Virus record (IMG/VR): IMGVR_UViG_3300031746_000003
Span: 56,345-120,344 of that record
Reading direction: 5' to 3' (one strand)
From: a virus
DNA length: 64,000 nucleotides
Shown here: in pieces, positions 9,729 to 17,347 of the stretch
Position numbering within the stretch: position 1 is the first letter of the stretch
Layout: each line of letters opens with the position of its first letter
Program-made: the position numbers and the translations under genes
Notes under the pieces: generated by a model
The model's database searches: none
Seen by the model: only the letters and a program-made list of their open reading frames with translations
What the model was told of the DNA's origin: nothing

Positions 9729-10296
9729 CCAGACCCTTCTAGATCTGGGTGAGAAGTTTTCTGCGCTGATTCAACCGCTACAGGCTATTCTCGATCACTT
9801 GATTGAGAACAACAAGATAGCCGCACGGGGAGCTCGGCTAACTACCTTTGTGTTGTGGGGCTTGCTGACCTGCTTTGTGTTAGCCGCTGTTGTGTTGATA
9901 CGCGTGGAGAACGCTACTAGCCGGCTGATCAAGGCGCAGGAGAGCGAGGAGAGGCTTGCCCGCAGGATCGAAGACAGTATCCGCATCACCAACGTGGTCG
10001 CGCAGACCACCAAGGATACTCAGAAGACTGTTGTTGCCGTGCAGGATGAGGCTGCTAGCCAACCCTCTGTTGTTGTACTTCCTGGTGTGGCTAAGGATGA
10101 ACTAAAGGTGGTTATACAGCCACGTAGAAAGGTCCACGTACCAGAGCTCGTAGCTATGCAGTCTGACTCTGTAACTGTCTCTGCATCTGACTCCGCACCT
10201 GTCTCTGCACCAATGGCCATAGAAGAGAAAGCTGTAGAGATACCAGTTAAGGCAGACTCCGAGTTGGGTCGTCAGCTAAGTGGTCTCAAGCGATGA
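9673..10296 (+). CDS. Single-pass membrane protein with long exported tail
   Basis: 207 residues. A hydrophilic N-terminus (1-55) precedes one transmembrane helix (about 57-77, TFVLWGLLTCFVLAAVVLI), then a charged helix (80-115) and a Val/Ser/Pro-rich extended tail. The topology resembles inner-membrane spanin subunits, but no adjacent outer-membrane lipoprotein gene exists, so that role is speculative. The ATG lies inside the preceding gene. Confidence 0.65.
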   Translation: MAENNSPELSSSDLTRKPNQTLLDLGEKFSALIQPLQAILDHLIENNKIAARGARLTTFVLWGLLTCFVLAAVVLIRVENATSRLIKAQESEERLARRIEDSIRITNVVAQTTKDTQKTVVAVQDEAASQPSVVVLPGVAKDELKVVIQPRRKVHVPELVAMQSDSVTVSASDSAPVSAPMAIEEKAVEIPVKADSELGRQLSGLKR

Positions 10297-11930
10297 CTAT
10301 TAGAAGGTCAGACTTGGGGCACATAAAGGCTGCTGAAGGTGTGCCTACTGCTTTACGTATTGCTGCTGCGATACTGGCACCTGCTCTCATGTACTCACTG
10401 TACAGGGGTAGCGAAGACTCCGATAAGAAAGTACGTAATGAGCAGCAGGCTACTCGCGCTGCTGAGGCGAACAGGATGGAACCTGGCATTGCGCCATTAC
10501 GTAAGCACGGTCCAGCACAGAGGCAGCATATGGAGATATCCGCCGATGATATGGGTGGTATGGACCCACTTGCCATGGACGCATTGTTCAAGGGCAGCTC
10601 TGCTTCTTACGCAGCAGCTGAGCAGACCGGCAGAGCTATGGCCAGGATGGCTAGCTCAGACCAGGTGAAACTTGCTGAGCAGGTAAAGCTCTCTGACGGG
10701 ACACTGGGAGGTATTTTTGGGGCAGGTCTAAAGTCTGTCCCGAAGGTTCATGTGCCTATAGCTCCTGCTGTTCAGCGAGCTCGTAACGCCGCTACAGTAG
10801 TGGCATCTGGGAGCATCCCTGCTCCACCAGCAGCGATAAGAGCTGCCGGGGCTAAGGCACAGTTGAGCGCTCCTCCTGTAGCCGCACCAGTAGCGGCTGC
10901 ACCAGCAGTTGCCCAGGTAGCTAAAGCTACCCCTCCTCCAGTACCTAAGAGGACTGCGCCTATAGGGCAGGTTAACTTACCAGGAGGTTCACCAGAGTTT
11001 GCAGCTAACGATAACCTACACACCCCAATATCCCCTGGGCTGCAGCATCTAGTTGACCATGGCATTGCTGACCGTCAGTTTGCTCAGTCAGCGGCTCCTC
11101 CAGCTACGCGTGTGCGTAGTGGTGTGCTGATGCCGCCTGGAGCAAAACCCTCAGCTACTAGCACAAGTCAAGCTAACCAGATGAGGTCTATACAGGCCAA
11201 CACACAGCGTAAAGCGCAGAGTGTTCGTGCCCTGGCAGAGCCATCCTCTATTCAGGAGCTAAGTGCTGGTCGTCTTGCACCACCATCTGCGCCTCTGGGT
11301 CCGTTACCAGGGGCTATACCCACACAAGTACCTTCTATGGGTAACTACCGTGGCCCTCAAAGTAAAAATCTTCAGGCAGCAACCGCAGCTGCTATTGGCG
11401 CCCACAGAGTTATAACTGAGCCTGTCCAAACGGTTAAGAATCTAGCTGAGGGGGCAGCCGAGAAACTTAGGGCGGGTGTTCGTAAGGTAGCGCCTAACTC
11501 ACCTCTAGGACAGAAGTCACCCGAGCGTATCAGCCAAGAGCTGAATAAAGCTCAAGCTGGGGCGCAAGGTATAGCTGAGACCGCAGCAGCATCCGGTGTT
11601 ACGCACAATACTACGGGCACTCTAGCCCCACCGAATGTACTAGCCCCAGAGAGTGGTGCTGGTAACATGGCTCCACCTAGTACCCCTGGTGCAGTAGATT
11701 CTCCGCGTGGTGTACCTGCTTCTCCGGGGCAAGTTGCTTCTCCGGCAGAAGCTAAAGGTAAGGGGTGGGGCACCGCTGGGCTACTAGCTGGTGGGGCTCT
11801 TGCTCTTGGTGGTTACGGGGCTTATCGAGCAACAAAGGGAGTTGCCGATTACATGAGTCAGCCTTCAGGGCAGTACTCTTACGGGCACGGTTATGCCCCG
11901 CAAGCCGGGCTCTCTCCGTACGGGTATTAG
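10293..11930 (+). CDS. Ala/Pro-rich virion-type protein with terminal hydrophobic segments
   Basis: 545 residues, starting in an ATGA overlap. Hydrophobic segments lie near both ends (about 20-37, and 498-512 with LLAGGALALGGYGAYRA); between them is a long low-complexity Ala/Pro/Gln region with little predicted fold. VKLAEQVKLSDG near residue 128 echoes the short KxA motif of other virion proteins. The design, apolar ends around a flexible linker, fits a tail or ejected protein. Its stop overlaps the convergent minus-strand gene by four bases. Confidence 0.7.
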   Translation: MTIRRSDLGHIKAAEGVPTALRIAAAILAPALMYSLYRGSEDSDKKVRNEQQATRAAEANRMEPGIAPLRKHGPAQRQHMEISADDMGGMDPLAMDALFKGSSASYAAAEQTGRAMARMASSDQVKLAEQVKLSDGTLGGIFGAGLKSVPKVHVPIAPAVQRARNAATVVASGSIPAPPAAIRAAGAKAQLSAPPVAAPVAAAPAVAQVAKATPPPVPKRTAPIGQVNLPGGSPEFAANDNLHTPISPGLQHLVDHGIADRQFAQSAAPPATRVRSGVLMPPGAKPSATSTSQANQMRSIQANTQRKAQSVRALAEPSSIQELSAGRLAPPSAPLGPLPGAIPTQVPSMGNYRGPQSKNLQAATAAAIGAHRVITEPVQTVKNLAEGAAEKLRAGVRKVAPNSPLGQKSPERISQELNKAQAGAQGIAETAAASGVTHNTTGTLAPPNVLAPESGAGNMAPPSTPGAVDSPRGVPASPGQVASPAEAKGKGWGTAGLLAGGALALGGYGAYRATKGVADYMSQPSGQYSYGHGYAPQAGLSPYGY

Positions 11931-12232
11931 AGCCACCAGAAAGCAGGGACACCATCTACCATAGGAGGTGGAGTTTCCTTCTCCGCCTTTGGTAGTACTG
12001 GTCTGGTGTCCTGCTTAGGTATGGTTGACGTAGGACGGGGTGTTGTAGCTCTGTTGTAGTCAACCACGGCTCTATCTAGTAGTCGTAGTTCCGCCTCATC
12101 CAGATCTGGTAGGTTCTTCTTGCCTGCGATCATCAGTTGTATGAGCTCAGCGGCAGCAGGCTCATACTTGTCTGGGTTATCTAGCAGGTCATAGAAGAGA
12201 ACCTTTGGGTCTCCTACCAGGCTTTCGAACAT
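11927..12232 (-). CDS. Acidic helical protein, possible frameshift extension of the upstream gene
   Basis: From an internal ATG at 12232 the frame gives 101 residues (starting MFESLVGDPKVLF) that are clearly protein-like: acidic and helical, then Pro/Thr-rich, ending VPAFWWL. The same frame is open upstream to 12427, but that part looks like a shadow of the overlapping gene. The AAGGGG before ATG 12232 is too close for a normal ribosome site, so this may instead be reached by a +1 (or -2) shift from the 12189-12629 frame at CAAGGGGAT. Product unknown. Confidence 0.5.
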   Translation of the reverse strand: MFESLVGDPKVLFYDLLDNPDKYEPAAAELIQLMIAGKKNLPDLDEAELRLLDRAVVDYNRATTPRPTSTIPKQDTRPVLPKAEKETPPPMVDGVPAFWWL

Positions 12233-12629
12233 CCCCTTGTCTCGCGTCTTTGGCCTTGGTGCTTCTTCTTGGCTCGCCAATTCGTAGAAGCTCGGGAAGC
12301 GTGGATAGGTCTGTATCGCTAGCGGCTGCAATTGCGTCGATCTGTGCAGGGCTAAAAAATCTGGGTAGCCGACTTTTGAGGTTGGCGAGCTGGGTTCTCC
12401 CGAACTCTTCTTCAATTTCTCGTTCATGGGCTAAAACGAAGTATGCCAGGATAGCCCCAGTCAGTCTATAAAGACTGAGCTGAGGCCACCCCTTCTGTAC
12501 TAGTCTCCCGTTAATTACCACTAGGTACTTGGCCAGAAGAACCCACACCCTTGGGGTGGCATTGATGGGCATAGCCTTCATCTGAAGGATCTTCTCAACA
12601 CCATCTTTCTCTAGTGGATGAAGCTTCAT
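12189..12629 (-). CDS. Unknown helical protein, possible frameshift donor
   Basis: 146 residues. Residues 1-115 look like a genuine helical protein (a hydrophobic stretch near 50-65, then EREIEEEFGRTQLANLKSRL); the last ~25 residues become very basic and unlike the rest, as when a frame is read past its true end. The following gene overlaps it by 44 bases in the +1 frame. Such a pair resembles phage tail-assembly chaperone genes, but the strand and neighbours are atypical. Confidence 0.6.
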   Translation of the reverse strand: MKLHPLEKDGVEKILQMKAMPINATPRVWVLLAKYLVVINGRLVQKGWPQLSLYRLTGAILAYFVLAHEREIEEEFGRTQLANLKSRLPRFFSPAQIDAIAAASDTDLSTLPELLRIGEPRRSTKAKDARQGDVRKPGRRPKGSLL

Positions 12630-12644
12630 ACGTCTGTTGCGAGT

Positions 12645-12815
12645 CTACTCCTCGCCCTCTAGCGCTTCTCTCAAACGTTCCATTGCCCCGTGGACATCTG
12701 GCGGAAGAATGTGGTCGTACCCTCGTAGAACCTCCAGAAGATTAGCAGCCGCATCTTCTAGCTCACTGTAGAGGGACGCTAAGGCCTTTATTTTGTCAGT
12801 ACTACTGTCAGTCAT
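12645..12815 (-). CDS. Small acidic helical protein
   Basis: 56 residues from ATG 12815, which overlaps the upstream stop as ATGA, a better start than the longer possible frame. The sequence is helical and acidic (KALASLYSELEDAAANLLEVL), possibly a short coiled coil. It is part of a minus-strand operon with the zinc-ribbon gene upstream. Function unknown. Confidence 0.6.
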   Translation of the reverse strand: MTDSSTDKIKALASLYSELEDAAANLLEVLRGYDHILPPDVHGAMERLREALEGEE

Positions 12816-13027
12816 TTCTTGTCCGCAGGCAGTCCTAGTCGTTCTGCCAAGCACTCCCGGCATAGAACCGTTTCAGGGTTATCCTCTGTCTTGTCAATAA
12901 GTATTTTCTGGTCTACCCCAGTTACCCCAGTTAGTATTTGACCCCTGACGATAAAGCCATCTTCGGGGTGTAGTAGAACCGCCCCGCAGGCAGGGCCGTC
13001 ACAGATGTACATCTCTTTCTTAGCCAT
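12812..13027 (-). CDS. Small zinc-ribbon-like protein
   Basis: 71 residues. Cysteines at about 9, 14, 56 and 59 (CDGPAC ... CREC) form a plausible two-knuckle zinc site around a beta-rich core. First gene of the minus-strand unit: a promoter-like block with GGGATAAG lies just upstream (13043-13073) and an AGAGG ribosome site precedes the ATG. One of many CxxC mini-proteins in this phage; no specific function can be assigned. Confidence 0.65.
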   Translation of the reverse strand: MAKKEMYICDGPACGAVLLHPEDGFIVRGQILTGVTGVDQKILIDKTEDNPETVLCRECLAERLGLPADKK

Positions 13028-13042
13028 GTTGTAGCCTCTTTG

Positions 13043-13073
13043 CCCTTATCCCAGGTACTCACTACAATTTGTT
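13043..13073 (-). promoter_or_regulatory. Promoter-like 31-nt block (family member F)
   Basis: Reading on the minus strand, ACAAAT sits near -35 and TGGGATAAG at -10, at the same spacing as four better matches near 28.5, 50.8, 51.4 and 52.3 kb. It lies about 16 bases upstream of the ATG at 13027. It is a weaker match to the family, and no hairpin follows it. Confidence 0.45.
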
Positions 13074-13102
13074 CAGGTAATGTGGAAAAAGTAATATGGG
13101 GG

Positions 13103-13132
13103 TTGATCTATCTACAACAAGGATATATATCA
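13103..13132 (+). promoter_or_regulatory. Sigma-70-like promoter candidate
   Basis: TTGATC, a spacer of about 17 bases and TATATC stand upstream of the gene starting at 13162 and face away from the minus-strand promoter candidate. A small CCC-TACA-GGG hairpin in the leader would overlap the GGGGAG ribosome site. Confidence 0.4.
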
Positions 13133-13161
13133 CTAGTCCCTACAGGGGAGAACAAAAACAT

Positions 13162-13899
13162 ATGACAAAGTCTAGCTACCAGCCACTGAATTATGACCGC
13201 TTCATTGAGCGGTTGAAGGCCGACGAGTACGGCAGCATTGCCGGAGCACGCAGAGGCATTGGCAAGTCTGCCATGAGCACCAAGGAGAAGGAGAAGGCCG
13301 GAGAGATTGCTACAAAGCACTTCGGTGCGGATGCAGCGCCAGCCAAGGCAGTTACTGCCAAGGCCGCTCCTGCTACACGCAAGGGGCTGAAGAAGCTCGT
13401 GCGTAAGCCTGGTCGTAAGGCCAAGGTAGTTGAGGTTGTGGCAGAAGCCGCACCGTCTGAGCCCAAGGTTCGTAAGCAGCGCGCTAAGAAGCAAGCTGCC
13501 ACTGGTGTAGCAACACCGCGCGTACCGGTTCTAGCGGACCATAACAAGGACCTGCTCAGCCAGGTTCACATCCTCGGGATGAAGGTTGGCACCTATGCTC
13601 AGGCCGTTACGGCGCTTGAGAAGGCGAAGCAGAACAACCCAAAACTCGACGTCTCTGATGGCATGAGGGCTGCCAAAGAGGGCCTAACAGCTAGTATCCT
13701 AGAAATGCAGGCTCTAGGTGTGGCTGCTGCTGTCAGCGACAAAGAGCAGGAAGCCGTCGTAGCGCCAGAACTAGTTAGCGGTAACGGATCTGGCTCGGCA
13801 GATGTGCTGAGCAAGTTCCGTGAGGCTAGCAATAACGCTAGTGCTCGGGCCAAGCAGGCACTGGAAGCTGCTGGCTACGTGGCCCCTACTGCAGAGTAA
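13162..13899 (+). CDS. Lys/Ala-rich basic protein, possible DNA-binding/nucleoid-type
   Basis: 245 residues from ATG 13162, chosen because GGGGAG precedes it; an upstream ATG at 13096 gives an unlikely N-terminus. Residues ~1-65 are a small folded region (FIERLKADEYGSIAGARRGI). About 70-140 is an Ala/Lys/Pro stretch with KKLVRKPGRKAK, resembling histone H1-like or AT-hook tails, and the C-terminal 100 residues are helical and acidic. A DNA-coating or packaging-associated role is plausible from composition only. It ends against the convergent minus gene with no gap. Confidence 0.7.
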   Translation: MTKSSYQPLNYDRFIERLKADEYGSIAGARRGIGKSAMSTKEKEKAGEIATKHFGADAAPAKAVTAKAAPATRKGLKKLVRKPGRKAKVVEVVAEAAPSEPKVRKQRAKKQAATGVATPRVPVLADHNKDLLSQVHILGMKVGTYAQAVTALEKAKQNNPKLDVSDGMRAAKEGLTASILEMQALGVAAAVSDKEQEAVVAPELVSGNGSGSADVLSKFREASNNASARAKQALEAAGYVAPTAE

Positions 13900-14469
13900 C
13901 TAAGCCTCGGCCATATTAGGCTGCCAGAGAAAGCCGATACTATCAGTATCTATTTTTCTGGCAGCCTTGCCGAGCACATTGATGTCACCGTGACGTTCGA
14001 TGGGTATAACCCAGGACGTGGAGCCTTCTGGAGTTTCCAGAATTAGCTTCACGTCTTTTTCGTTTTGCTCAAGTAGTAACATAGCTTTTGGGCTAGTGAG
14101 TACTATGGCTTCTACTAGAAGCCCCTTCCACTGTGCCTTATCTTTAGGCAGAGTGAGCTGGCATGCGCCTGTGATCCAAGACCCATTACTGGTCTGCACT
14201 GGCTCTGACGGCCACGTAAGTAGGAACGGCTCTAACTTACCTTGCGTGGTCTTCCAGCGTTTGTATATCAAGTCTAGGTTGGCTTCCGCCTGTAGAGACA
14301 ACTGCTCATGGTACTCTTGGTGCATGTTGTATGCTAACTCTCGTCTGCTAGATGTACGTCGTAAACTACCGAGATGGCTACCATACATCAAAAAGTTTTC
14401 ATACGCCGATGATATACGAATACTACCAGGGGCATCAGGTGAGTTTACGGTACTAGCCACTTGGAACAC
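13900..14469 (-). CDS. Unknown 189-residue protein
   Basis: The minus-strand frame starts at GTG 14469 (GGAG lies almost adjacent), with a later ATG near 14385 as alternative. The N-terminal half is charged and helical (RRELAYNMHQEYHEQLSLQAE); the C-terminal half is beta-rich (MLLLEQNEKDVKLILETPEG). No Cys cluster or membrane segment. It lies tail to tail with the basic protein gene. No family recognised. Confidence 0.6.
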   Translation of the reverse strand: MFQVASTVNSPDAPGSIRISSAYENFLMYGSHLGSLRRTSSRRELAYNMHQEYHEQLSLQAEANLDLIYKRWKTTQGKLEPFLLTWPSEPVQTSNGSWITGACQLTLPKDKAQWKGLLVEAIVLTSPKAMLLLEQNEKDVKLILETPEGSTSWVIPIERHGDINVLGKAARKIDTDSIGFLWQPNMAEA

Positions 14470-14536
14470 TCCAAAGCCAGGTAGCTATAGTAGGAAGTTT
14501 GATCTGTCCTACATAGTTAAGCCTGGTGGTAAAGGG

Positions 14537-14605
14537 ATGAGCAAGAAGGCTTGTAGGTTTGCTGACGATATCATAATGGATATCCTCTTGGAGAGGCGTA
14601 AGTAG
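14537..14605 (+). CDS. Possible micro-ORF
   Basis: 22 codons ending LLERRK just before the gene at 14618. The frame is open and protein-like upstream of the ATG but overlaps the start of the minus-strand gene. No well spaced ribosome site; listed only because the residues look coding. Confidence 0.2.
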   Translation: MSKKACRFADDIIMDILLERRK

Positions 14606-14617
14606 TATACTCACGAC

Positions 14618-15016
14618 ATGCCGGCACCTATTACATTCACGTTAACGATAGAAGAGTACGAAGCTCTTATAGCGTTGGCTCGCGAAGGCACGAAGGACAA
14701 GGAAGGACATCCTACGGACAAAGCTAGGAACCTAGACGAGTTTCTTCAGAAGATAGAGAAAGAGAACGGTGTGAAACGGGACGCCATCTGGGTGCAGTGG
14801 CAGGAGCTAGATGCCCCGCTCCCACCTCAGACTGATTTTCCGTACAAGTGGCCGCCGTCCATGCGCTGGTACATAGAACTTATCACGCGTAAGGTTGCCA
14901 AGGTAGACGTAGAGCAGGTGCTAGCTGCTAGGGCTAAAAATCCTACCAGCGTACTAGTAACTCGTGACCCGGCTGGTGTAGTCGGGTGGACACAAGTAGA
15001 TCAATTCTTTCGTTAG
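14618..15016 (+). CDS. Unknown small protein
   Basis: 132 residues. The N-terminal ~60 are acidic and helical (TIEEYEALIALAREG, then an EFLQKIEKENG segment); the middle is Trp/Pro-rich (WVQWQELDAPLPP) and the end helical. It opens a plus-strand run of small genes extending to 17.3 kb with overlaps of a few bases. No known family. Confidence 0.65.
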   Translation: MPAPITFTLTIEEYEALIALAREGTKDKEGHPTDKARNLDEFLQKIEKENGVKRDAIWVQWQELDAPLPPQTDFPYKWPPSMRWYIELITRKVAKVDVEQVLAARAKNPTSVLVTRDPAGVVGWTQVDQFFR

Positions 15017-15026
15017 GAACAAATCT

Positions 15027-15647
15027 ATGGACTCAATTCAACTCGTTCATGCTCTCCCGTACACCTTCGGTGGTGTGCTCGTACTGCTACTCCTCGTGGG
15101 TCTAGTGACTCGTGTCCTTAAGCATTTTAGCCCAGCTAACATCGAGGTTAGGGTTTCTCCCACGGAAGCTGACTACAACGCGCTAGAACTACAGCGTCAA
15201 AATGAAGTAGAGGACAACGTCCAACGTTGTGTCTGTGGGGAGCTCGCTACTAACCCATCGCCTCAGCTGATACGGCAACGTACCAGCATCCTTCAGACGT
15301 TCTTTGCTATGGCCCCGAAGTACCGTCGTGAGGTTCCTCGGACATCTTGGTTCTTTGGGCTAGCCCCCATAGATCTACCAAGAGAACAGTACGTCTACTG
15401 CCTTACGCACGCACACGTGGCAGACGCCATGCTAGATAAGTTCATCTACCATGACATCCGTGCAATGCAGGCGAAGAACAACGAAGACATTGCTATCCGA
15501 GCAGCCGGCTTTGAGCAGGAGGCTCTAGTGGAGCAGATCAAGAACAGCTTAACGGACACACAGAAGAAGGCTCAGCGCAGAGGTCAGACGCAAGTACGTC
15601 TACTACAAAAGACTGGAACAGACTCCGCTGGCAGTCCGAATGAGTGA
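15027..15647 (+). CDS. N-terminally anchored membrane protein
   Basis: 206 residues. One transmembrane helix near residues 8-28 (FGGVLVLLLLVGLVTRV), a short cytoplasmic or periplasmic domain with a CVCGE pair near 68-72, an aromatic-rich middle and a charged C-terminal coiled-coil helix (about 165-195). AGGA precedes the ATG. Function unknown; the topology suggests a bitopic membrane protein. Confidence 0.65.
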   Translation: MDSIQLVHALPYTFGGVLVLLLLVGLVTRVLKHFSPANIEVRVSPTEADYNALELQRQNEVEDNVQRCVCGELATNPSPQLIRQRTSILQTFFAMAPKYRREVPRTSWFFGLAPIDLPREQYVYCLTHAHVADAMLDKFIYHDIRAMQAKNNEDIAIRAAGFEQEALVEQIKNSLTDTQKKAQRRGQTQVRLLQKTGTDSAGSPNE

Positions 15648-15933
15648 AGACAAGAAACGTAGATTCGTAACGGTGGGCATCGAGACTTCTCTCGGTGCCC
15701 ACTACCTGTTCCCAGATATGGACATGGCAGTACTGTCTCAGCTATTGCCTAAGTTTTCTGATCGTAGACCACCTAACGAGTCTTTTACGTTGGTCAACGC
15801 GAGTACCGCCGTTCTAATTCTACCCGTACGTGTTATCAAGAAGGTAACAGTCAGTACGATGTACGAGAGCGGCTCTAAAATAACGGAGGACTGGTGGCAT
15901 GCTCCCTTGCATGAATTGCAAAACACCCATTGA
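15640..15933 (+). CDS. Unknown small beta-rich protein
   Basis: 97 residues starting in an 8-base overlap with the upstream gene and ending 35 bases inside the next one. Alternating hydrophobics (FTLVNASTAVLILPVRVIKK) suggest a compact beta fold. No motif or family recognised. Confidence 0.6.
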   Translation: MSEDKKRRFVTVGIETSLGAHYLFPDMDMAVLSQLLPKFSDRRPPNESFTLVNASTAVLILPVRVIKKVTVSTMYESGSKITEDWWHAPLHELQNTH

Positions 15934-16156
15934 CGATGGCAAGTTCTTTGCGGAAGTCTGGGTATGCTCAGATTGCCACGGGATGGCCACAAGGTTTTAC
16001 GATAAGGCACAGGCCGACATGCGTAAAATCATGGTCATGATGAAGGAGACCATACGCATTGGTCTTATAGAGGGTAAGTTGCAGTTCGCTGGAGATATAG
16101 AAAACAAGTCACCACAAGAAACCTTAAAACTACTACAGGGTATCCATGAACAGTGA
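15899..16156 (+). CDS. Zinc-ribbon mini-protein
   Basis: 85 residues. CMNC at 4-7 and CSDC at about 23-26 form a two-knuckle zinc ribbon at the N-terminus, followed by a Met-rich amphipathic helix (ADMRKIMVMMKETIRIGLIEG). The pattern suits a small nucleic-acid or protein-binding regulator. The ATG overlaps the end of the preceding gene. Confidence 0.65.
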   Translation: MLPCMNCKTPIDDGKFFAEVWVCSDCHGMATRFYDKAQADMRKIMVMMKETIRIGLIEGKLQFAGDIENKSPQETLKLLQGIHEQ

Positions 16157-16457
16157 CGATGATCTTGACATGTGTAGTCCAGATGACGAAGCCGCTATAG
16201 AAGATATAGTATCTAAAGCTGGAGCGCCGGATGCTGGCCCACAGGAGTTCCTTAACTTCATGTCTTGGGTAGCTGACGACTTCTCTGCACGTGGCGTGGT
16301 CTCGTATGAGAAGGTTACTGAGTTAATGTTGGCTATAGCTATCTCTAGGTACAAGTCTATCGGTAGGGCTGACGCTAGTGTTGTGCAGGCAGTTAAAGCA
16401 ATCTGCGAGCAGGTAAAGTTCGTAGGGTCTACGTACAATGGTAAAGAACCCAACTAG
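16146..16457 (+). CDS. Unknown acidic helical protein
   Basis: 103 residues with a very acidic N-terminus (SDDDLDMCSPDDEAAIED) and a helical body (KVTELMLAIAISRYKSIG). It overlaps the previous gene by 11 and the next by 20 bases. No family recognised. Confidence 0.6.
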   Translation: MNSDDDLDMCSPDDEAAIEDIVSKAGAPDAGPQEFLNFMSWVADDFSARGVVSYEKVTELMLAIAISRYKSIGRADASVVQAVKAICEQVKFVGSTYNGKEPN

Positions 16458-16701
16458 TACGTGGTGTGTCTACCTACTGCAATGCTCTGATGGTTCTCTG
16501 TACACTGGCATAACCAACGACTTAGACAAGCGGCTAAAGACACATGCAGCTGGCCGTGGATCTAAGTACGTCCGTAGCAGACTACCCTTTGTGCTATGGT
16601 ACGTAGTGCACGTAGCTACCCGTAGTGAAGCTTCTAAGATGGAAGCACGGCTAAAAAGAGAGCCTAGGGCTACTAAGCTACAACTTGGTCAACCTCAATG
16701 A
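16438..16701 (+). CDS. GIY-YIG nuclease domain protein (UPF0213/YhbQ-like)
   Basis: 87 residues, essentially one GIY-YIG domain. VYLLQCSDGSLYTGITND carries the two Tyr motifs (YLL / YTG), followed by Arg in DKRLKTH, YVRSRLPF and a C-terminal KMEARLKR helix with the catalytic Glu. These match the single-domain YhbQ-type family, whose members cut structured or single-stranded DNA; phage copies are often linked to DNA processing or homing. There is no attached DNA-binding domain. Starts within the upstream gene and ends in an ATGA overlap. Confidence 0.88.
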   Translation: MVKNPTSTWCVYLLQCSDGSLYTGITNDLDKRLKTHAAGRGSKYVRSRLPFVLWYVVHVATRSEASKMEARLKREPRATKLQLGQPQ

Positions 16702-16955
16702 ACATTCAACAGCGACCTGACGATGCCCTTTATGGTGAGTACAAGGCAGTTTGTAACCACTGTGGGTGGTCGATGAAGTTCACCCAGTCTCTATCCTGCG
16801 GTTTGACCCCAGGTGATATAGTGTTTAAGGACCCAGAGAGCCCAGCATTAGGACACTGTGTACGATGCAAGAGAAACATGATGAAGGTGACGGAGGTACC
16901 TCAACTACCGCCGATACCGAGCCCCAAGGGCTTCTGGAAAGTCCCCACGGAGTAG
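16698..16955 (+). CDS. Zinc-ribbon mini-protein
   Basis: 85 residues with CNHC near residue 19 and CVRC near 54, a C4 zinc ribbon, then a Pro-rich tail (PQLPPIPSPKG). ATGA overlap with the GIY-YIG gene suggests coupled translation. Function unknown. Confidence 0.65.
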   Translation: MNIQQRPDDALYGEYKAVCNHCGWSMKFTQSLSCGLTPGDIVFKDPESPALGHCVRCKRNMMKVTEVPQLPPIPSPKGFWKVPTE

Positions 16956-17278
16956 AGAGTACGTCTGTCGGCACAGCTATCTGCACACTCAGAGGCGTGG
17001 TCACAACGACTAAGAGAACTGCAGAGCTTCCTGGTGGTGCCGTAGAGTGGGACGAGATACAGATAGAGAACTTGTGCTGGTCTAAGAGATCGGCAGAAGT
17101 GCTACTACAGGGGGGCTCTGTGCGGTCTCTTATAGGGCCGGTGTTCCTACTCAAAGGTGGGAGTCATAGGCCCCTGTACTGCACATCCCCCGGCATGGAT
17201 AACGCCGTCCTAGTTAGGATAACGGCTCATCCAGCGAACTTAAGACTACAAGAAGTGCTCGGGGCAATCCTGCTCTGA
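16865..17278 (+). CDS. Unknown beta-rich protein
   Basis: 137 residues. The first ~35 overlap the previous gene by 91 bases and are low complexity, so the real start may be later, although no better in-frame ATG exists. The rest is beta-rich (AICTLRGVVTTTKRTAELPG). A strong intrinsic terminator overlaps its stop codon, so this is the last gene of its transcription unit. Confidence 0.55.
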   Translation: MQEKHDEGDGGTSTTADTEPQGLLESPHGVESTSVGTAICTLRGVVTTTKRTAELPGGAVEWDEIQIENLCWSKRSAEVLLQGGSVRSLIGPVFLLKGGSHRPLYCTSPGMDNAVLVRITAHPANLRLQEVLGAILL

Positions 17279-17290
17279 GCGCTTCTTTTT
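17254..17290 (+). terminator. Strong intrinsic terminator
   Basis: A 13-bp stem (AGTGCTCGGGGCA pairing with TGCTCTGAGCGCT, including G-U pairs) closes an ATCC loop and is followed by TCTTTTT. It overlaps the stop codon of the gene ending at 17278 and isolates the tail assembly chaperone gene downstream. Confidence 0.8.
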
Positions 17291-17347
17291 GGTGGGCACT
17301 TTACAACTACGCCCATACGGGTGTACAACGTCAGCACAGGAGAAGAT

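Noticed and set aside
14000-14536. Upstream part of a 201-codon plus-strand frame
   Set aside because: Antisense to a better minus-strand gene and Ser/Cys/Arg-rich; only its last 22-60 codons look protein-like.
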